Shown here: piece after piece, positions 1-13,061 of the stretch | Position numbering within the stretch: the first letter of the stretch is position 1 | Layout: each line of letters begins with the position of its first letter | Assembly (NCBI GenBank): GCA_035582835.1 | Contig: JAYKAV010003376.1 | Span: 1,394,372 to 1,458,371 of the forward strand | Length of the DNA: 64,000 bases | Direction: 5' to 3' | From: Phoebastria nigripes | Lineage: Eukaryota; Chordata; Aves; Procellariiformes; Diomedeidae | Program-made: the position numbers and the translations under genes | The notes under the pieces: model-generated | What the model saw: the letters and a program-made list of their open reading frames with translations, nothing else | Databases searched by the model: none | What the model was told of the DNA's origin: nothing

Positions 1-3000
1 CCAACGTTACGAACGCTCACCCCATGCGCAACTATATGCATTCAAGCAGGCTCAATGAATTTGTGTGTTTGCACAATGAACCCTTCGAGCACGGTCAGTG
101 CTAAGGAGTTTGGTGGCCCTGGGAACTGTGCTGCTCCAGAGCCTCTCCAGCCTGGAACAAAGCCAGTCAAATCACTGCACATACATTGGGAATGACTCTG
201 TGGATGTGCAGTTAGTCTGACAGAGTCAGTATAGACTTACGATGCATAAGTAAGGTATAAATTGCAGCTGATTTTCACAATGGTTCTAGCTATTTAGAAA
301 AGTTGCAGATCCCTCCAAAAATCGTTCAGGAAGTTTGTCTAACATGCCTTTTATAATGGACTTATAATATGGAAAACCAGATATAATACAGAGAGCTGAC
401 AATTACAGCATTGGCTGATGGGTCTGCAGAGACTCCTTCAAGTTGCAGATGTACAGCCTGGACCTCTGGGAACCCATCTCTTAAGATGAAACTAACTTCA
501 AATAGAATCAGGAACTTATTCTCAGCTTATTCCTTTTTAAAGTTCTTTGTTAAAGANAGCAGAATAACAATCAAGAGTCTGATCCTTCCTGCCTAACCTC
601 ATTCTGCTCTTTCACTGAGCGTAACTGAGTTGTTTGGGATCGGAAACAAACAAAACCTGGGTCTGGGTATTTCAAGCATCTATTACAATTCTTTACATCA
701 GCCCCTATGCCAGAAAGGAATCTTAGATCTTAATATATTTAAGTATATCTTTGCTGTATTTAATAGTAAATCTGTTGAAAGACTACTCTCCAAGTTAATC
801 CAGTCCTCCCATACACTACCTCTTCCCTTTGCTAGTTCTAATTCTCTCTTGATATATACTTGATTTACACTCTAAACTGTGTGTGGTTTGGGTATTCGGT
901 TTGTCTGAGAAGCCTCCTGAACAATTTTCCTTGAGCCTTTCTGAATAAAGCACATATAATAAAGTGAAGTTTAAGCTTGAGCCAAATTCTTGGCCAAAGA
1001 AATGGAAGAGAGAAAAAATAGAAACTTGAAGTAAAATGCATGGAAATGCCATACAGAGGAAGTTATTACCACTAACACTTCTGAGCTCCTGCTGTGTTGA
1101 TGGGGTTTTACAGATACTCAGTGTAGGTCTGTTGCTCAACAAAAGAATTTAGCTCTATGTTTGCATGAAAGAAGTAATAAATTTGTTACAATCAGTAAGC
1201 AAAATCCAAAAGGATTGGACATCTGCCTTGGAATCTGCTTGCTATACAGAAAACAGTTTAATATTGGCAATGAAACAAATCTAAGAAGTGCACAGGACCT
1301 AATTAAAGGAGACGTGCTTAGAAAACAGAAATTAAAATAACAGTCCACTAGTTTTGGATTAGAGATGAGAAGCTATGAAGATAAAGTATGTTTTAAGGTG
1401 TTGATTTTCTGATGTTGTCAGGCATTGTTAAATACTTGTTAAAACCCTGTGGGGACCAGCACAGTACAATGCCAACAGTGATTGAAAGGCCATGGAAGCA
1501 ATACTGTTCCATAATGCTGTTGGTCTTTAACAGTGCCCTTGACTGCTGATCCACAAGTGCACATCAAAAAGGTTAACTTTACGAACACTGCATGAAGGTA
1601 TGAGCGTCTACCTTTCCATCAGAAATATATACTGAAGAGAGAAGTTTTAATTTATCTCCTTCAATATATCTGAGGAAAACACATAGAACAGATTTACCAT
1701 GAATTTACTGTTTAGATGTTTTATTGATACCTCCCAGAAGTATAAAAATAAAAGCCTAATATGGCAAGTTTCTGTCTGCACATTTTTTACCTTTTTCTTT
1801 TCAACCAACACCCAAACTGAAAAATGTGGTTTTGCCTGTGCCAGGAAGTTTGCTGCGGGGCTGCTCCATTTCACTCACATTCTGGCCTGAAGAAGTTAAT
1901 CCCTGGCACCAGAGGGATATTTGCCTTTTTTTTTTTTTTTTTTTGCTTCATATGGGCCTTTTATTTTCCTTTCTTTGGCTTAAACAGTTTAATTCCTGTT
2001 CTGACTTCACAAAAGAGAGAATTTCACCTTTTCCATGTGATGGAAAATCATTTCTACTTAAAACTTCAAATGTAATTTTACCACTGACTTCACTGAGCCA
2101 CTAGAGCTCAGGACTGCATTCTGCAGGACACACAGCCGTGGACAGTAAGAAAGCTCTGGCCAGCATTACCCTGGGGAGCTGTCTACGTTTTGAGAATTGT
2201 GTCTGGACTCCAAAGATCAAAACTTTGGTTTCTACCTTGCCTTCCACCTGCATTTCAGAAGATCAAGCATCACAGGGATTGCTTGTTAGGGAGCACTCCT
2301 GGCTCTCAGGAAAGTTTCAGGAACTACAGCTGGCTCAGAGGAAACTAAAATTAAAGGATGACCTTAGTGACCTTCCTCATGCAGCTCTGTGGCAGCTAGC
2401 AATAATTTGGTTCATATTTTGGGAAGTCAGTAGAACATCACCAGGAAGAAAAGCTCTAAAAATGAAAATAAAAAGCCAAGGGTATCAATAGTAGCACCAA
2501 ATTTGGACAGCCTTTTAAGTTTCAATTTCCACTAATTCCGAAGTGTGGTCAATGAACATGAAGAATTTCAGTACATTTCCTCCAGAACAGATTAAAGCTA
2601 CAATCAAAAGCAATAAACTAAAACACAAAATATAATTCAAAAAGTAGGAACTGAAAGTCCTTGGTCAGCCTAATGGATGTAGCAACTGAAGCAATTTGTG
2701 AGCCCTTGTTGAGTTCCCTCCGAGCAGTCCCCTACCACACTGGTGAAGAGGCAGTAGACCATAAAGTTTGTCACAGAAGTGTTAGAATCAAGTTAGCAAG
2801 GAGGCAAAATGTATCCTACCTCTGAAAAAATGATCTCCAGATTTGTATTAAGAGCAGAAGAAATTTATATTGCAGTGGTTTGGATTAAACCTATTGCATG
2901 TTTGCAGTTATNCAGATCTGCATCTGTACTGAAGGTGTTGCCAAAACTCCAACATTAATAGAGACATGCACACATACGTAGCAAACATTTTCTCGTAACA

Positions 3001-3426
3001 CTCTTCTGGCACAAGTGCACCTACCTACACAAAACCTAGACTGTATTCTACCTAAAAGACTCCAAATCAGACATGTAAAGTTATGAACCTCCCCATACAC
3101 ACTGCATGCTGCTATGCAAGATAACCCAAATGCGAGGGCTATCCCAGCACTACAGTAGGTGACACTGTGAGCTAAACACTGGCATCCATAGTACAAGAGG
3201 TAATCATTGTATACTCCATTACAAGCAACACTGCAGAACTGTTACCAGTAATGATACCCATCACATAAGACTGTAGCTGGGTGATTTAAAGANGAGGAGT
3301 CTGGACTTTGAATTTCTTTGTTTTGTCATTCACATGCTATGGAGTCTTAGATTCTTTTCAGAGCTGATGTTATGTCAATGCACTCATTACAGTTTAGCTG
3401 AGGTCTGTGTATTGTTCTTCATATAT
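1..3426. other. Intron, no gene recognised
   Basis: AT-rich, with stops in all frames except short chance ORFs. The longest, 117 codons at 2138-2491 on the plus strand, shows no recognisable domain, signal peptide or splice context. Besides the T19 run there are single N bases at 557, 2912 and 3293. By inference this is part of the large AGBL4 intron. Confidence 0.7.
1926..1944. repeat. T19 homopolymer
   Basis: Nineteen consecutive T. On the minus (AGBL4 sense) strand this is A19. No retroposed gene body was recognised beside it. Confidence 0.85.
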
Positions 3427-3488
3427 ATTCACAGCATACAGTAAACTCTAATAGCTCCTTTGGAGCTGTTACACTGTATGCTGTAAAT
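3427..3488. repeat. Short imperfect hairpin (inverted repeat, ~62 nt)
   Basis: ACAGCATACAGT (3431-3442) is perfectly complementary to ACTGTATGCTGT (3473-3484). Inside it TAATAGCTCC (3449-3458) pairs with GGAGCTGTTA (3462-3471) with one G:T pair, leaving a 3-nt TTT loop and a 6:1 internal bulge. Three more pairs extend the base beyond a C/A mismatch. It may be a remnant of a palindromic MITE or a microRNA-precursor-like hairpin. No known microRNA is recognised. Confidence 0.7.
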
Positions 3489-6400
3489 GGTTATTAACAA
3501 TAGTATTCATTCATTTACATGTAATGGATTCATAATAGCAAAAGTAGAGTGAAAATCTTACGCCGTAATATGAAAAGTAGATACAGCATAAAGGCAGCAT
3601 TTTAATACTCAATACTCTGACTGTTTTAATTATTTTTTAAATATCAATAGGTCCTGCTTCAGTAGCTTGTAAAATTACACAAACCAAAGCAGCCTTTAAG
3701 TCAAAGGAGCACAATGAATAGTGTGCACAAAGCCAGACATCTCCACAGGCCTAATTGTTCCCACAGATCTGCCCGTGGTGGGGGTGGGAATCCTCTTGCG
3801 TAAGGATGTCTGCCAGTGAATCAGCACCAGGATGGAGAGAGATCCCAGCAGATGATCCCATCCCCTGCGGTGCCCCGCACTGAACGCCTGTCCTCCAGGC
3901 ACTCGCAGGCGCTCCAGGCAGTTGCACTCCACGTGCTGGAAGGTGGAGGAGGAACAAGAAGAAAACCACCAGGCAGAAATTCATATTGCTTTCCAAAATC
4001 TAAAGGCAGGTGGTATAATCTCAGCCTGTTCACCTTTAATGTGGCATCCTTCACCCACTAAAACCTCTGCAGAAGGGAAATTAAAGCTGGCATAAAAGAC
4101 TAAAATGGCTACGTGGAACTCAGAAATGAAGCCCCACATCTCTGAGAAGTGCTGCCATAGAGGAACAAATCCTGCTCCCTCCAAACAGGAAAATCCCAAA
4201 AAGACCTCCTCAAGGAGAACATTCATTTTCAGCCCCATTGTACACTACCAGAACCTCATTTTTCCATTGCTTCAAATAAAAATACCAACAAATAAATCAA
4301 ATGGATCCAATTTAGGAAGGACAAAGACACTTCACAGAAAATGTCCGAGATGCCCGCTCCCTACAGACATGGTGGGAAACGTCTAATTGAACCTAACAGA
4401 TGCTAACTCATCACTGGTTTGGGGAACGATGCAGAGAGAAAGGAGCAGCTCTGAGGCCCTTCCTAATAAAGTGGAGAAAAAAATGGTCTTTCTTTGCAGG
4501 TTATTTTAGGGTTTCTTTAAGTTTAAATCCAGCTAAAGCTAACCAAAGGAACAGATTTTAAAACTGTTACTGGCAAACCATGAACACACTATGAAGACTG
4601 ACTGACGCTGTCAGTTGAGCTTCCAGTATAGGTTTGTTCAAGTCATGTTTTATTTATCTAAGAGTTTAGTACAGTTGGGAGTGTATTTTCCATGGATTTT
4701 TTTTTCATAACTTGGGATGACTTCTATAGTGCTTCTCTCAGCACAGTCTGAGATGGTAGAATAACACAAGAATATCAGGTCTCATTATTTCAGCTTAATA
4801 ATTGGTTTCTTTAGTCATCCAGAAATCTAATGGAAACTGTAAACATCAATACAAATTTAGCTTTAGTTGATATCCTCTGAATACCACTAATTTAGCCATT
4901 AGTTAGATTGCTTCGTAACCTAAATGCGATGCCTTTGTTCTCAAGCAACAAGATGAAATAGAAGAGGAAAAACATACGTGTATTCATGATAGTCAGGACA
5001 AGATATGCAGTTAAAATGAGTTTTTACCAAAAATCTGAGCAGATTCATAATAACATAAAAGGTATCAGAGCTTGTGTCTAGCACAGACACAGGAAAAGAA
5101 ATAGATTTTTAAAGGATTCACTGGATAAGCTGTTTTTTGAAGCTGAGTCCAACACCCAGTAAAATCCACCAGCAGTTATTTATCACAGAAGAATAATTTG
5201 CTTGAATACTTGAATACTTTATGGTGAACAGTAAAGAGCAAATGTTGCTCTTTGTTTTATTGTTTCTTATTTTTATTGGGTTATACAAAGATACTGGAAT
5301 CATACTGACATAAGCCATGTTCTAATTTACCTGTGTTTTACAGCTGTTGTTTTTGAGCTTACACTAAAGGTCAACAGTGCTATTTGTATCACTGGCAAGG
5401 GTGTTCAAAAAATCTTAGAAATCAGTAATATTTTGGGAAAACAGAATCAAGAAAATTATAGCTGCAATGCCATTTATTTTTGCCTGCCTATTAAACAACT
5501 ATTCCAATGTATTTTATATCTGTAACTATTTAATATAATTAGCTGCATGGCGATGACATTTTTTATAGCACTGGAGATAAAGAGCTAATATGTTAACCCC
5601 CAGGACCCAATCTTTGTGAGGTGAGAGTTTGCTCATTATATTCAAATTAGTAGAGATACAACAGCATAGGCAGTTATATAGCTTATCTTTTCTGCAAATA
5701 TACGTAGACCACTCTAAAATGATCTGCGCTTTTTTTTCCTGGCTATAAATAACTGGAAAGATAGACTTCTGGTTCATGCTAAAACTGAGTCTTAAGCTAT
5801 GAATATCACAGAAGAAACCAATTGTTCTTTTAGATCTGAATGTAAATGTTTACTTCTATAGCATAGCTATCTCTTCGTTCACAGGAATGAAAAATAAAGC
5901 TTAATATATTCAGAGCTTCATTGCTATTAGCAACAGACAAGCCTGCTTTCCCTCAGATCGCAACTGATTAAAAATAATATTCAATTGTAATTATCAAGAT
6001 TGTACCCAATCACAAGAGCTACTGTATTGCAGGCATATTCAAAACTTCACGGACAGAGGGCAAAGAAGGAGGTTAGAAAATCTTAATGTGAAAGCAATTT
6101 GTATGATCTGCATAGTGCATTAATCTACAGTGAAAACAAAGTCATTTCTTCTGCGTCCCTAGTTTGTATTTTTATGTTTAACTATGTTCTGAGTGGTGCC
6201 AATTACCAATGTGATAGTTACAGACTTGATTATCTCCCTGATTTTAGAGAGTCCTGTTCCATTGATAAGAATCTCTGGTATACAGTCTGTATCACACAAT
6301 GCTGCTCCATCGCCTGATATTGAGTTAAAAGGACCATAAATCCTGCTTGGCAACCTGGTCTGCTGGAATAATGGAGAGTGCTTGGCAGCAGTGGCTGAGC

Positions 6401-9400
6401 TGTAATTCAAGCTCATCTCCTCAGACAACTGGAGAGGGACACACATGGCCGCAGAACTCATTTTGGAGTCTGAAAGCCATTAAACATCTTTTGCTGGCTT
6501 CTACACGAAGGAGTGTGATGCCAGAACCTCAGTGCCAAGGGATACCCAAAGGGAAGGCATATGGTCTGCTTTCACTTGTGCTGAAGAGTTCATTCTTGTT
6601 ATTTAAAGAAATAATGGAAGGTATGCTTCTTTCTTTATCAACAGCCTGCCTATTTTAAAGGAGGAATATTGATATGTGGTTAAATCAAATACAATATTAT
6701 AGCCTCCTTCACACTGTGCACTGGCTGTATCTGCAAAATGGTGGGATGTGCAAAGAAGGAGGGAAAGTCCCAGGAGTCCTGGGAGGGAGTCCAGCTGATT
6801 CGTGTGTTCCTCCAAAGAGTGCCTGGAAAAGTGCAAGAGGCATCACTCATCTATGCTCTACCAGTCACATGGTAAACCACGTTGTGGACATTACCTATCC
6901 ACAGGACAAGTAATGCTGCTTCTGATGTATAGCAGGTACAGAAGATTCACTCTCTGGCAGAAATGAAAGCTTGTAAAAGCAATCAATGCTTCCCCTTGTG
7001 TAATCAGCCCTTACATGATCTAGTCTCACATCAAACCCCTCATTTTAGCACACAACTGAAATCTACAAAATTAATGTCAATATTATTAAAGTTGTCAGTG
7101 CAGCATGTTAGAACTGTGTGCAGAAAACCTAGAGTTGGTTTAGANCAACTGGTACAGTGAAAGCTTATTGCGAGTCTTTCTTTCATCCCATATAGGAAAG
7201 GAAATTTTAGTTGCTGTAGGATTCACAGACTGGCTTTGACATCGACACTAAATATAACCAGCAGCCAGAAATAAGGAACAGAAAGAGCAGGTACAAAGAA
7301 ATGGAGGAAATCAGTGAGAAGAAACTGGAATGGGGTTGGAATTCTTTGCATCTTTTTACCAACCGTGTTTATCCAGAAAAAGGAGTGGAGATGGTGCTGC
7401 TGTATAAGCAGACCAATGCTCAAGCCTTTTAGATCTGTTACTCTTACAGCTCATTTAAAGCCTTGGCTATATTTGTTGAATCAATACTCAGGCAGCTGTT
7501 TTGATAATTTCACTCTGATGGTATTTCTCCTGGAAGGACAGACAAAGGAGAAAAAGCAATCATTTCAACAAGGTCCAAAGTCCTCAAAGGTTTCCAAGGC
7601 AGAAACAGACTGAAACATCACATACCAACTTGCTGAGATCAACACCATGAAACCCAGCAGCTGGTGGTCTTAAGCAACATTAAGTGACTGAGTCAGTGAC
7701 AGAATGAATGTGGCAAGATAAACAAAGGTAGCATTTGTAACAAAAATGTAAACCAACTTACATATATCAATTCTTTGTTATAAAATACAAGTTAATCTTT
7801 AAATATCTGCATCGGCAACTCTAAAAAAATCTGACTTCTGAATAGATCCAGGGTAAACTGGATACAAACCAAATCTGAAATACTATGACATACATATTCC
7901 TTCTTCTCCTCACCTTTTATCCATTTAGGAAATGGAAATTTCACAATCAAATGATTGCATAAAAAACAAGTTTCATAAAAGAGTTAAAAAACAAGTCAGA
8001 TAAAGGAAAGCAGGTACTACACTCCACCTCCCAGAGTAAACACACTAATGGAAGGCTAATTAATCCATTAAGACTCAGGCTACAACAAGACAATGAAACT
8101 GATCATAGAAACATCAATTTTATAACTCACTGCACTATAATTATTCTCTGGCTCAGTGAATGCATATACCCTTTCAGAAACCTACAGTGCCTTTCATCTT
8201 ACATAAAGGATTAAATCTTTAACTATCCCACACACAGGAAATACAGCCTTCTGTAATGTTCCCACTTTACTCCCTGCACGCTGCTAGATATTGCTCATTT
8301 ATAGTAAAATCTGACTATTTGCAACATCTGAGGAATTCTGTCTGAATGTTTTTTTCAGACATGTGTATGTATCTCTGCCCTGATTACATCTTCCACAACT
8401 ACATGTCCAAGAGTATAATACATTTCTAAGCAGGAGACTAAACTATTTATGGGGAAAGTTGGGAAGAATTCAAAGATCTTGAGCGTGAATGTTAATCATT
8501 ATGTGTAATTGGAGGATAAAGGTATTTCCTTTTAAAATCCAGGAATAGGAATGACCCCTTGTAAATAATACAGCACAGTTTCTAGTATAAGTCATCTAAA
8601 CACGTTTTCCAAGCAACATCCATCCAATTAAAATCACACACAAAAAACCTAATACAAATCAAAATAAAGTGATTCAAGAGTTTCACTCATACCTACTATA
8701 ACTCCTGAACATAAAACAACGTGCCATTTACATGGCAGATCCTCTCAGTAATATTCTGTTCTCTCTCCATGCATAGGACACCTAGTGATATGAAGAGGAT
8801 TTCAATATATAGGGAGACTGAATCCAAATTAATCATGTAGAACTTCAAACAAGATTCTTCCTTTAAATTATTTGTGAGGTTTACTCGGTAAGCCATTATT
8901 CATTTTTGTCCTACAGTTTTTGTCCTTTCAAACAGAGTCACTAGTTTGTGCAGAATATATTGCTAATTGTGTTTTATTTTTATATGAAAATACTAATTTA
9001 CAACACTTTTCTCTGCCCTAGCAACACCACATGCACACACANATCTCGTAAACTTGCTGATAACACTCACACAGAGAAGCCTGTAAGTTCATTCAGCATT
9101 ATAATATCTCTGTAGAGCTGAATAACAACAATAAGCAGAAAATCATTCAAAGGTTTTCCTGTAAAACACGAGGTTAGTAACCAACGGTCAACTTCACCAG
9201 TTTCTTTTATCCCTATCAAAAGTAAATAATTGCCATGCTATTTGTTTGCCTTGAAGCTACAGAAACTAGGCACTGACTCCCTCTGCTCTGTCATTCCTGA
9301 TCCTATCCTTTCTGTTGGTAAAAGTGCCAGTTTAGTGCTATCAAATGCAAAGAATCAATATGCTGGCAGACACAAAGTAGCACGTTGAGCCATCAGACCA

Positions 9401-12400
9401 TAACAGCCTGAGATCAGTTTTATTTTTTTCCGTTTTGTTTTTGTGCTGCTTTTTCCCTACTGGCTTATCTGGAGTCACTGGATAGAAGCCATCTATCAAT
9501 CAAGCAAAGTCTCAACAAGGTTTATTACTCAGCTGCTCAAAACAGGGAATAAAGATCAGGTCTCATTATTATCACGGAATATGCTAGAATCTGCTTTATT
9601 TTGCAGTGATCCTTTTTCTTTGCCACATTAACTTAATGACATAATTTTAATTGACCCACAGGGATACAGACTTATTGAGAAATGTAGCTGAGACTTTCTA
9701 TATATGAAAGGTCCCTGAATGACTTGCAAGAAAATTTGCAATGTCAGTAATATCGCTGGTCAGCATTTTATTTACCTTACTTAATTCTGTTTGTACATGT
9801 GCCTGCAGGAATCGATGGCCACAGACTGTTTCTATGAATTCTTGGAAATGTCTCCTCTTCAGCAATGAAAATTTATGATTCCCTCCACCCTAATGCAAAG
9901 CAGATTGTCTTCCAAAACTGTTCTTCAATGTCTGGTTCTTGCAGCAGAGAAAACTGAGTACTTTTGTGTTTTCCAACTTCAATAGAACTAATCCTGGAAT
10001 ATGAGTTAGCCATATATTTATGTACATCAGTGGATGTAGGCCACAGAGAGAAAATGATTTGCAGAGGTGTGGGACTCTTATGTGAGCCAACCAGTACCTC
10101 CACACTGGATTCATCTGTCCTCAGCTGTAATGAAGCCGATCATCTGAAGGATGAGTCAGGCTGGTATAACGCTGGCATACAGTAATAGCTTTCTCTACTG
10201 CTGCATAAGGGACAGGAGCTTGCTCTATTTTCTTCCCCCTTAAAAACTGAAGTTTTAAAATTAGGCAATCCCATTTTAATTTTATCATAATTAAAGACCG
10301 AGGTGTACAGTGATAGCAATGCTCTCTGAATTCACAGAGATTCATTCCGGGATTTCTTAGTATCCTGTAATTAACACAGTGAAGAACCTTGAAATTCACT
10401 TAGCAATTAGCAGTGATGAACAAAAATGAGTTGCCTTTAAGGCACTTAGGCCATATTCACACATCCTATTTTAAGAACCAAGCTGCTTAATTTCCACACC
10501 TGCAAACTAGGCTCCTGGATCTGGAAGGATGATTCAGACAGCTTAAGTTAGGACTGAAAGTTTTTTATATCCAGAATCACACTGACATAATTTGGATCCA
10601 AGTGCACGCATTACTTCTCAGGAAACTGCTTTCCTCCCTACTGCCAGTCCCACTGAGTGCTACCCTGGTCTCTTATTCTAAATCTGAGATATGCCACATA
10701 TAAAGGCTTTAAATCCCAGGTCAAATAGCAAAGAGAAACCAACTAAAGGCCAGCTTTGCATGTTGCGGCTGATACTGTCCAGAAGGATTTCCAGTGTCAG
10801 TATTATACGTGTCAAAGAACCCAGTAAAAATGCCCCGTACTTCAGGAGGCTTGTCAATAACTCTAGACTTGAGAGAGCAGGAGAAGCAGGTTGCCGTAAA
10901 ATGATGCTTCGTATATTCAACTGTTTGATAAGCTCTGCAACTGCAATTTAATGGTGCTGTACAAATGCCAGGATTGTTGCTCTTTTAAAAATGAAAAGAT
11001 TAAAAATCAATATATATTGCATTATCCCTCCCCTGTGCCACCAAGGAAGGTGCCAACCAATATTCCTCATAGAAAAAAACCTCCTCCTCCACCTCACATT
11101 CTGCAATTTACCACTGTTCATGACAGCAAATATGTCTATGATTAAGCATGTAATCCCATTTCTTTGCGGTGATGTATTGGTGACCAAATAATTAAACTAT
11201 TTTTTTATTTTGTATTTTGGATCTATGTTTAAATAGATGAAATTGATAAGAGATGTTATTTTAACCTCATTGTGTTTTGAATTTGTTTCATTGCATGCAT
11301 ACTGGGAAGGTGGTTTCTTTCAAGTGCTTCTAGAAGCCAAGAACGCCGAGGTCAAGGGCTGGTTCTTTCCTGGGATTCACACACGGGACTCCAGCAGCAA
11401 CCAGCCAAGGGCAAGTGAAGGGAAACAGAAGGTCACTGGAATGTCTTCAGCTTTGTAAAACTTGAAGGGTTCTACATGTTTCAGTGATTGATACATATAT
11501 TTATGATGAGCTGTCTCAATAGTAGTAGTTACAAGCACATTAATGACAGACTGTGCTAACCTCCTTTTTTTTTTTTTTTTTAAATGGAGAATTGCTTATA
11601 ATATGGAAGCATTACCAAAAAGTATTTTTAGATAAATCAGTACTCTATAATAAAGTTAACTACATTTTTTCTCTTTTCATCAAATGGGAAGACCTCTTCT
11701 TTTCATTAACTCCAGTTTATGAGAAACCAGTTCTTTTTTTGTGATTAGATTTCTCAAAACAAAAAAAGCTTACCAATTTTTTTTTATTATTTTACTAAAT
11801 CATTAAGAAAATAAGAAAGCTTTAATATTCACCCAAAGAAGTTGATAGGACGAATAGTTTTAGTTCATACCGGTAGTTGTGAGCAACAGTGGGTGAAGGC
11901 TGACAGGAGAGTTCCATGGCAGCCCATGAAGGGATGCTACTGTAGTCTTCTGCTGTTACCTGATATTTAAAACATATCCTGCTCAATAATACACATTTTA
12001 TCACCCTGTCATAGCTTACATTGAAAAGTTTTACAAAGACTGCAACTGACATGCATCATTTATTTCCACTTGAGCCAATTAAAGAGCAATGATTGGAAAA
12101 GCACTCTCATTAAACGATTTACATTTGGACTACAAAGCTGGGCAAATCTGGAGTTCTGTGATAACCTCATTTCAGTATTTTTAAGGGACTGATAGAGAGA
12201 AGTGAAACAATACCAAACAGATTGGGGCATTACCTATCCAATTAAGAAAGAGAAAGAAACACTCAACTCTTGAATGATTTGGCCAGTAATGTATTTGTGT
12301 GCATCTGTTTTTTTCTTTATTATTACAAAGCAATGACTTGCACCTGTAACGCTTTATCTGTGTAAATATTAAAGCACTTTACTCAGTGATGGTTCAGTCT

Positions 12401-12491
12401 CATTTGAGTAAACTAGCTGCTATCCATCTCCTTAAAGGTAGGAGGCGACAGATAGAAGGAACCATAATGTAAACACATTCACATCCTTTGT
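3489..12491. other. Intron, no gene recognised
   Basis: No coding exon, transposon or RNA gene was recognised. A slightly GC-richer stretch at 3760-3960 has open frames on both strands, typical of chance. A 15-bp mirror repeat containing the AP-1 core TGAGTCA lies at 7684-7698. Confidence 0.65.
11565..11581. repeat. T17 homopolymer
   Basis: Seventeen consecutive T within AT-rich intron. No retroposon body recognised beside it. Confidence 0.8.
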
Positions 12492-12584
12492 GGGCCTGGA
12501 CCCAGTGGTCCAGTCTTGCTGCCTGTCAATACAAGGGAATTTTGTCACCGACTTCAATGGGAACAGGACTGGTCCACTGGGCTA
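12492..12584. mobile_element. Palindromic MITE-like remnant
   Basis: CCCAGTGGTCCAGTC (12501-12515) and GACTGGTCCACTGGG (12567-12581) form an inverted repeat with one mismatch in 15. The interior includes GACTTCAATGGGAACAGGA, a core shared by palindromic non-autonomous repeats common in reptile and bird genomes. The family name is not assigned. Flanking target duplications were not recognised. Confidence 0.6.
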
Positions 12585-13042
12585 CAAACCACTGTCCCAG
12601 AACAGGGAAGGATGAACTTCTAGAGTGAATCGGGTAATCACTGCAAAGGAAAAAGTTATTTTATATGTTTCATTTAGAGCTTGGAACAGACAAACAGAAA
12701 CTAAAAATAATCCCTGCATTTAACTCCTATTGCAGACCCAATGAATTACTACTGCTGGTCATTTTTGTTTCGTAGCATCCTTACTCTAGTTGCTCTACCT
12801 GGCTAAATTACCCACCAAATGTCTTTAAGCAGACACCCAAAAGTCCAAATATTTTCTAAAAAGTGACTGAATAAACCCCATGTCTTCATATTGTAGAGGT
12901 AAGGCCCTCATTATTATGGCTATAGTGGGGTGTTTGGGCTTGAGGGGGCAGGAGGGAGGTGTTCTTCTTGGCTTTTTTTCTCTGAGGAATCCAGAAGCCC
13001 TAGTCATGGACCAGTCCACCTTGCAACAATCTGTACAAAGAC

Positions 13043-13061
13043 CAAACAAACAAACAAAAAA
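13043..13061. repeat. (CAAA)n short tetranucleotide repeat
   Basis: Four CAAA-type units ending in an A run. A similar short (CAAA)n lies at 16708-16725. Confidence 0.7.

Noticed and set aside
2138..2491. 117-codon plus-strand ORF
   Set aside because: No domain, no homology recognised, no exon structure. Its length is within chance expectation for 64 kb in six frames.
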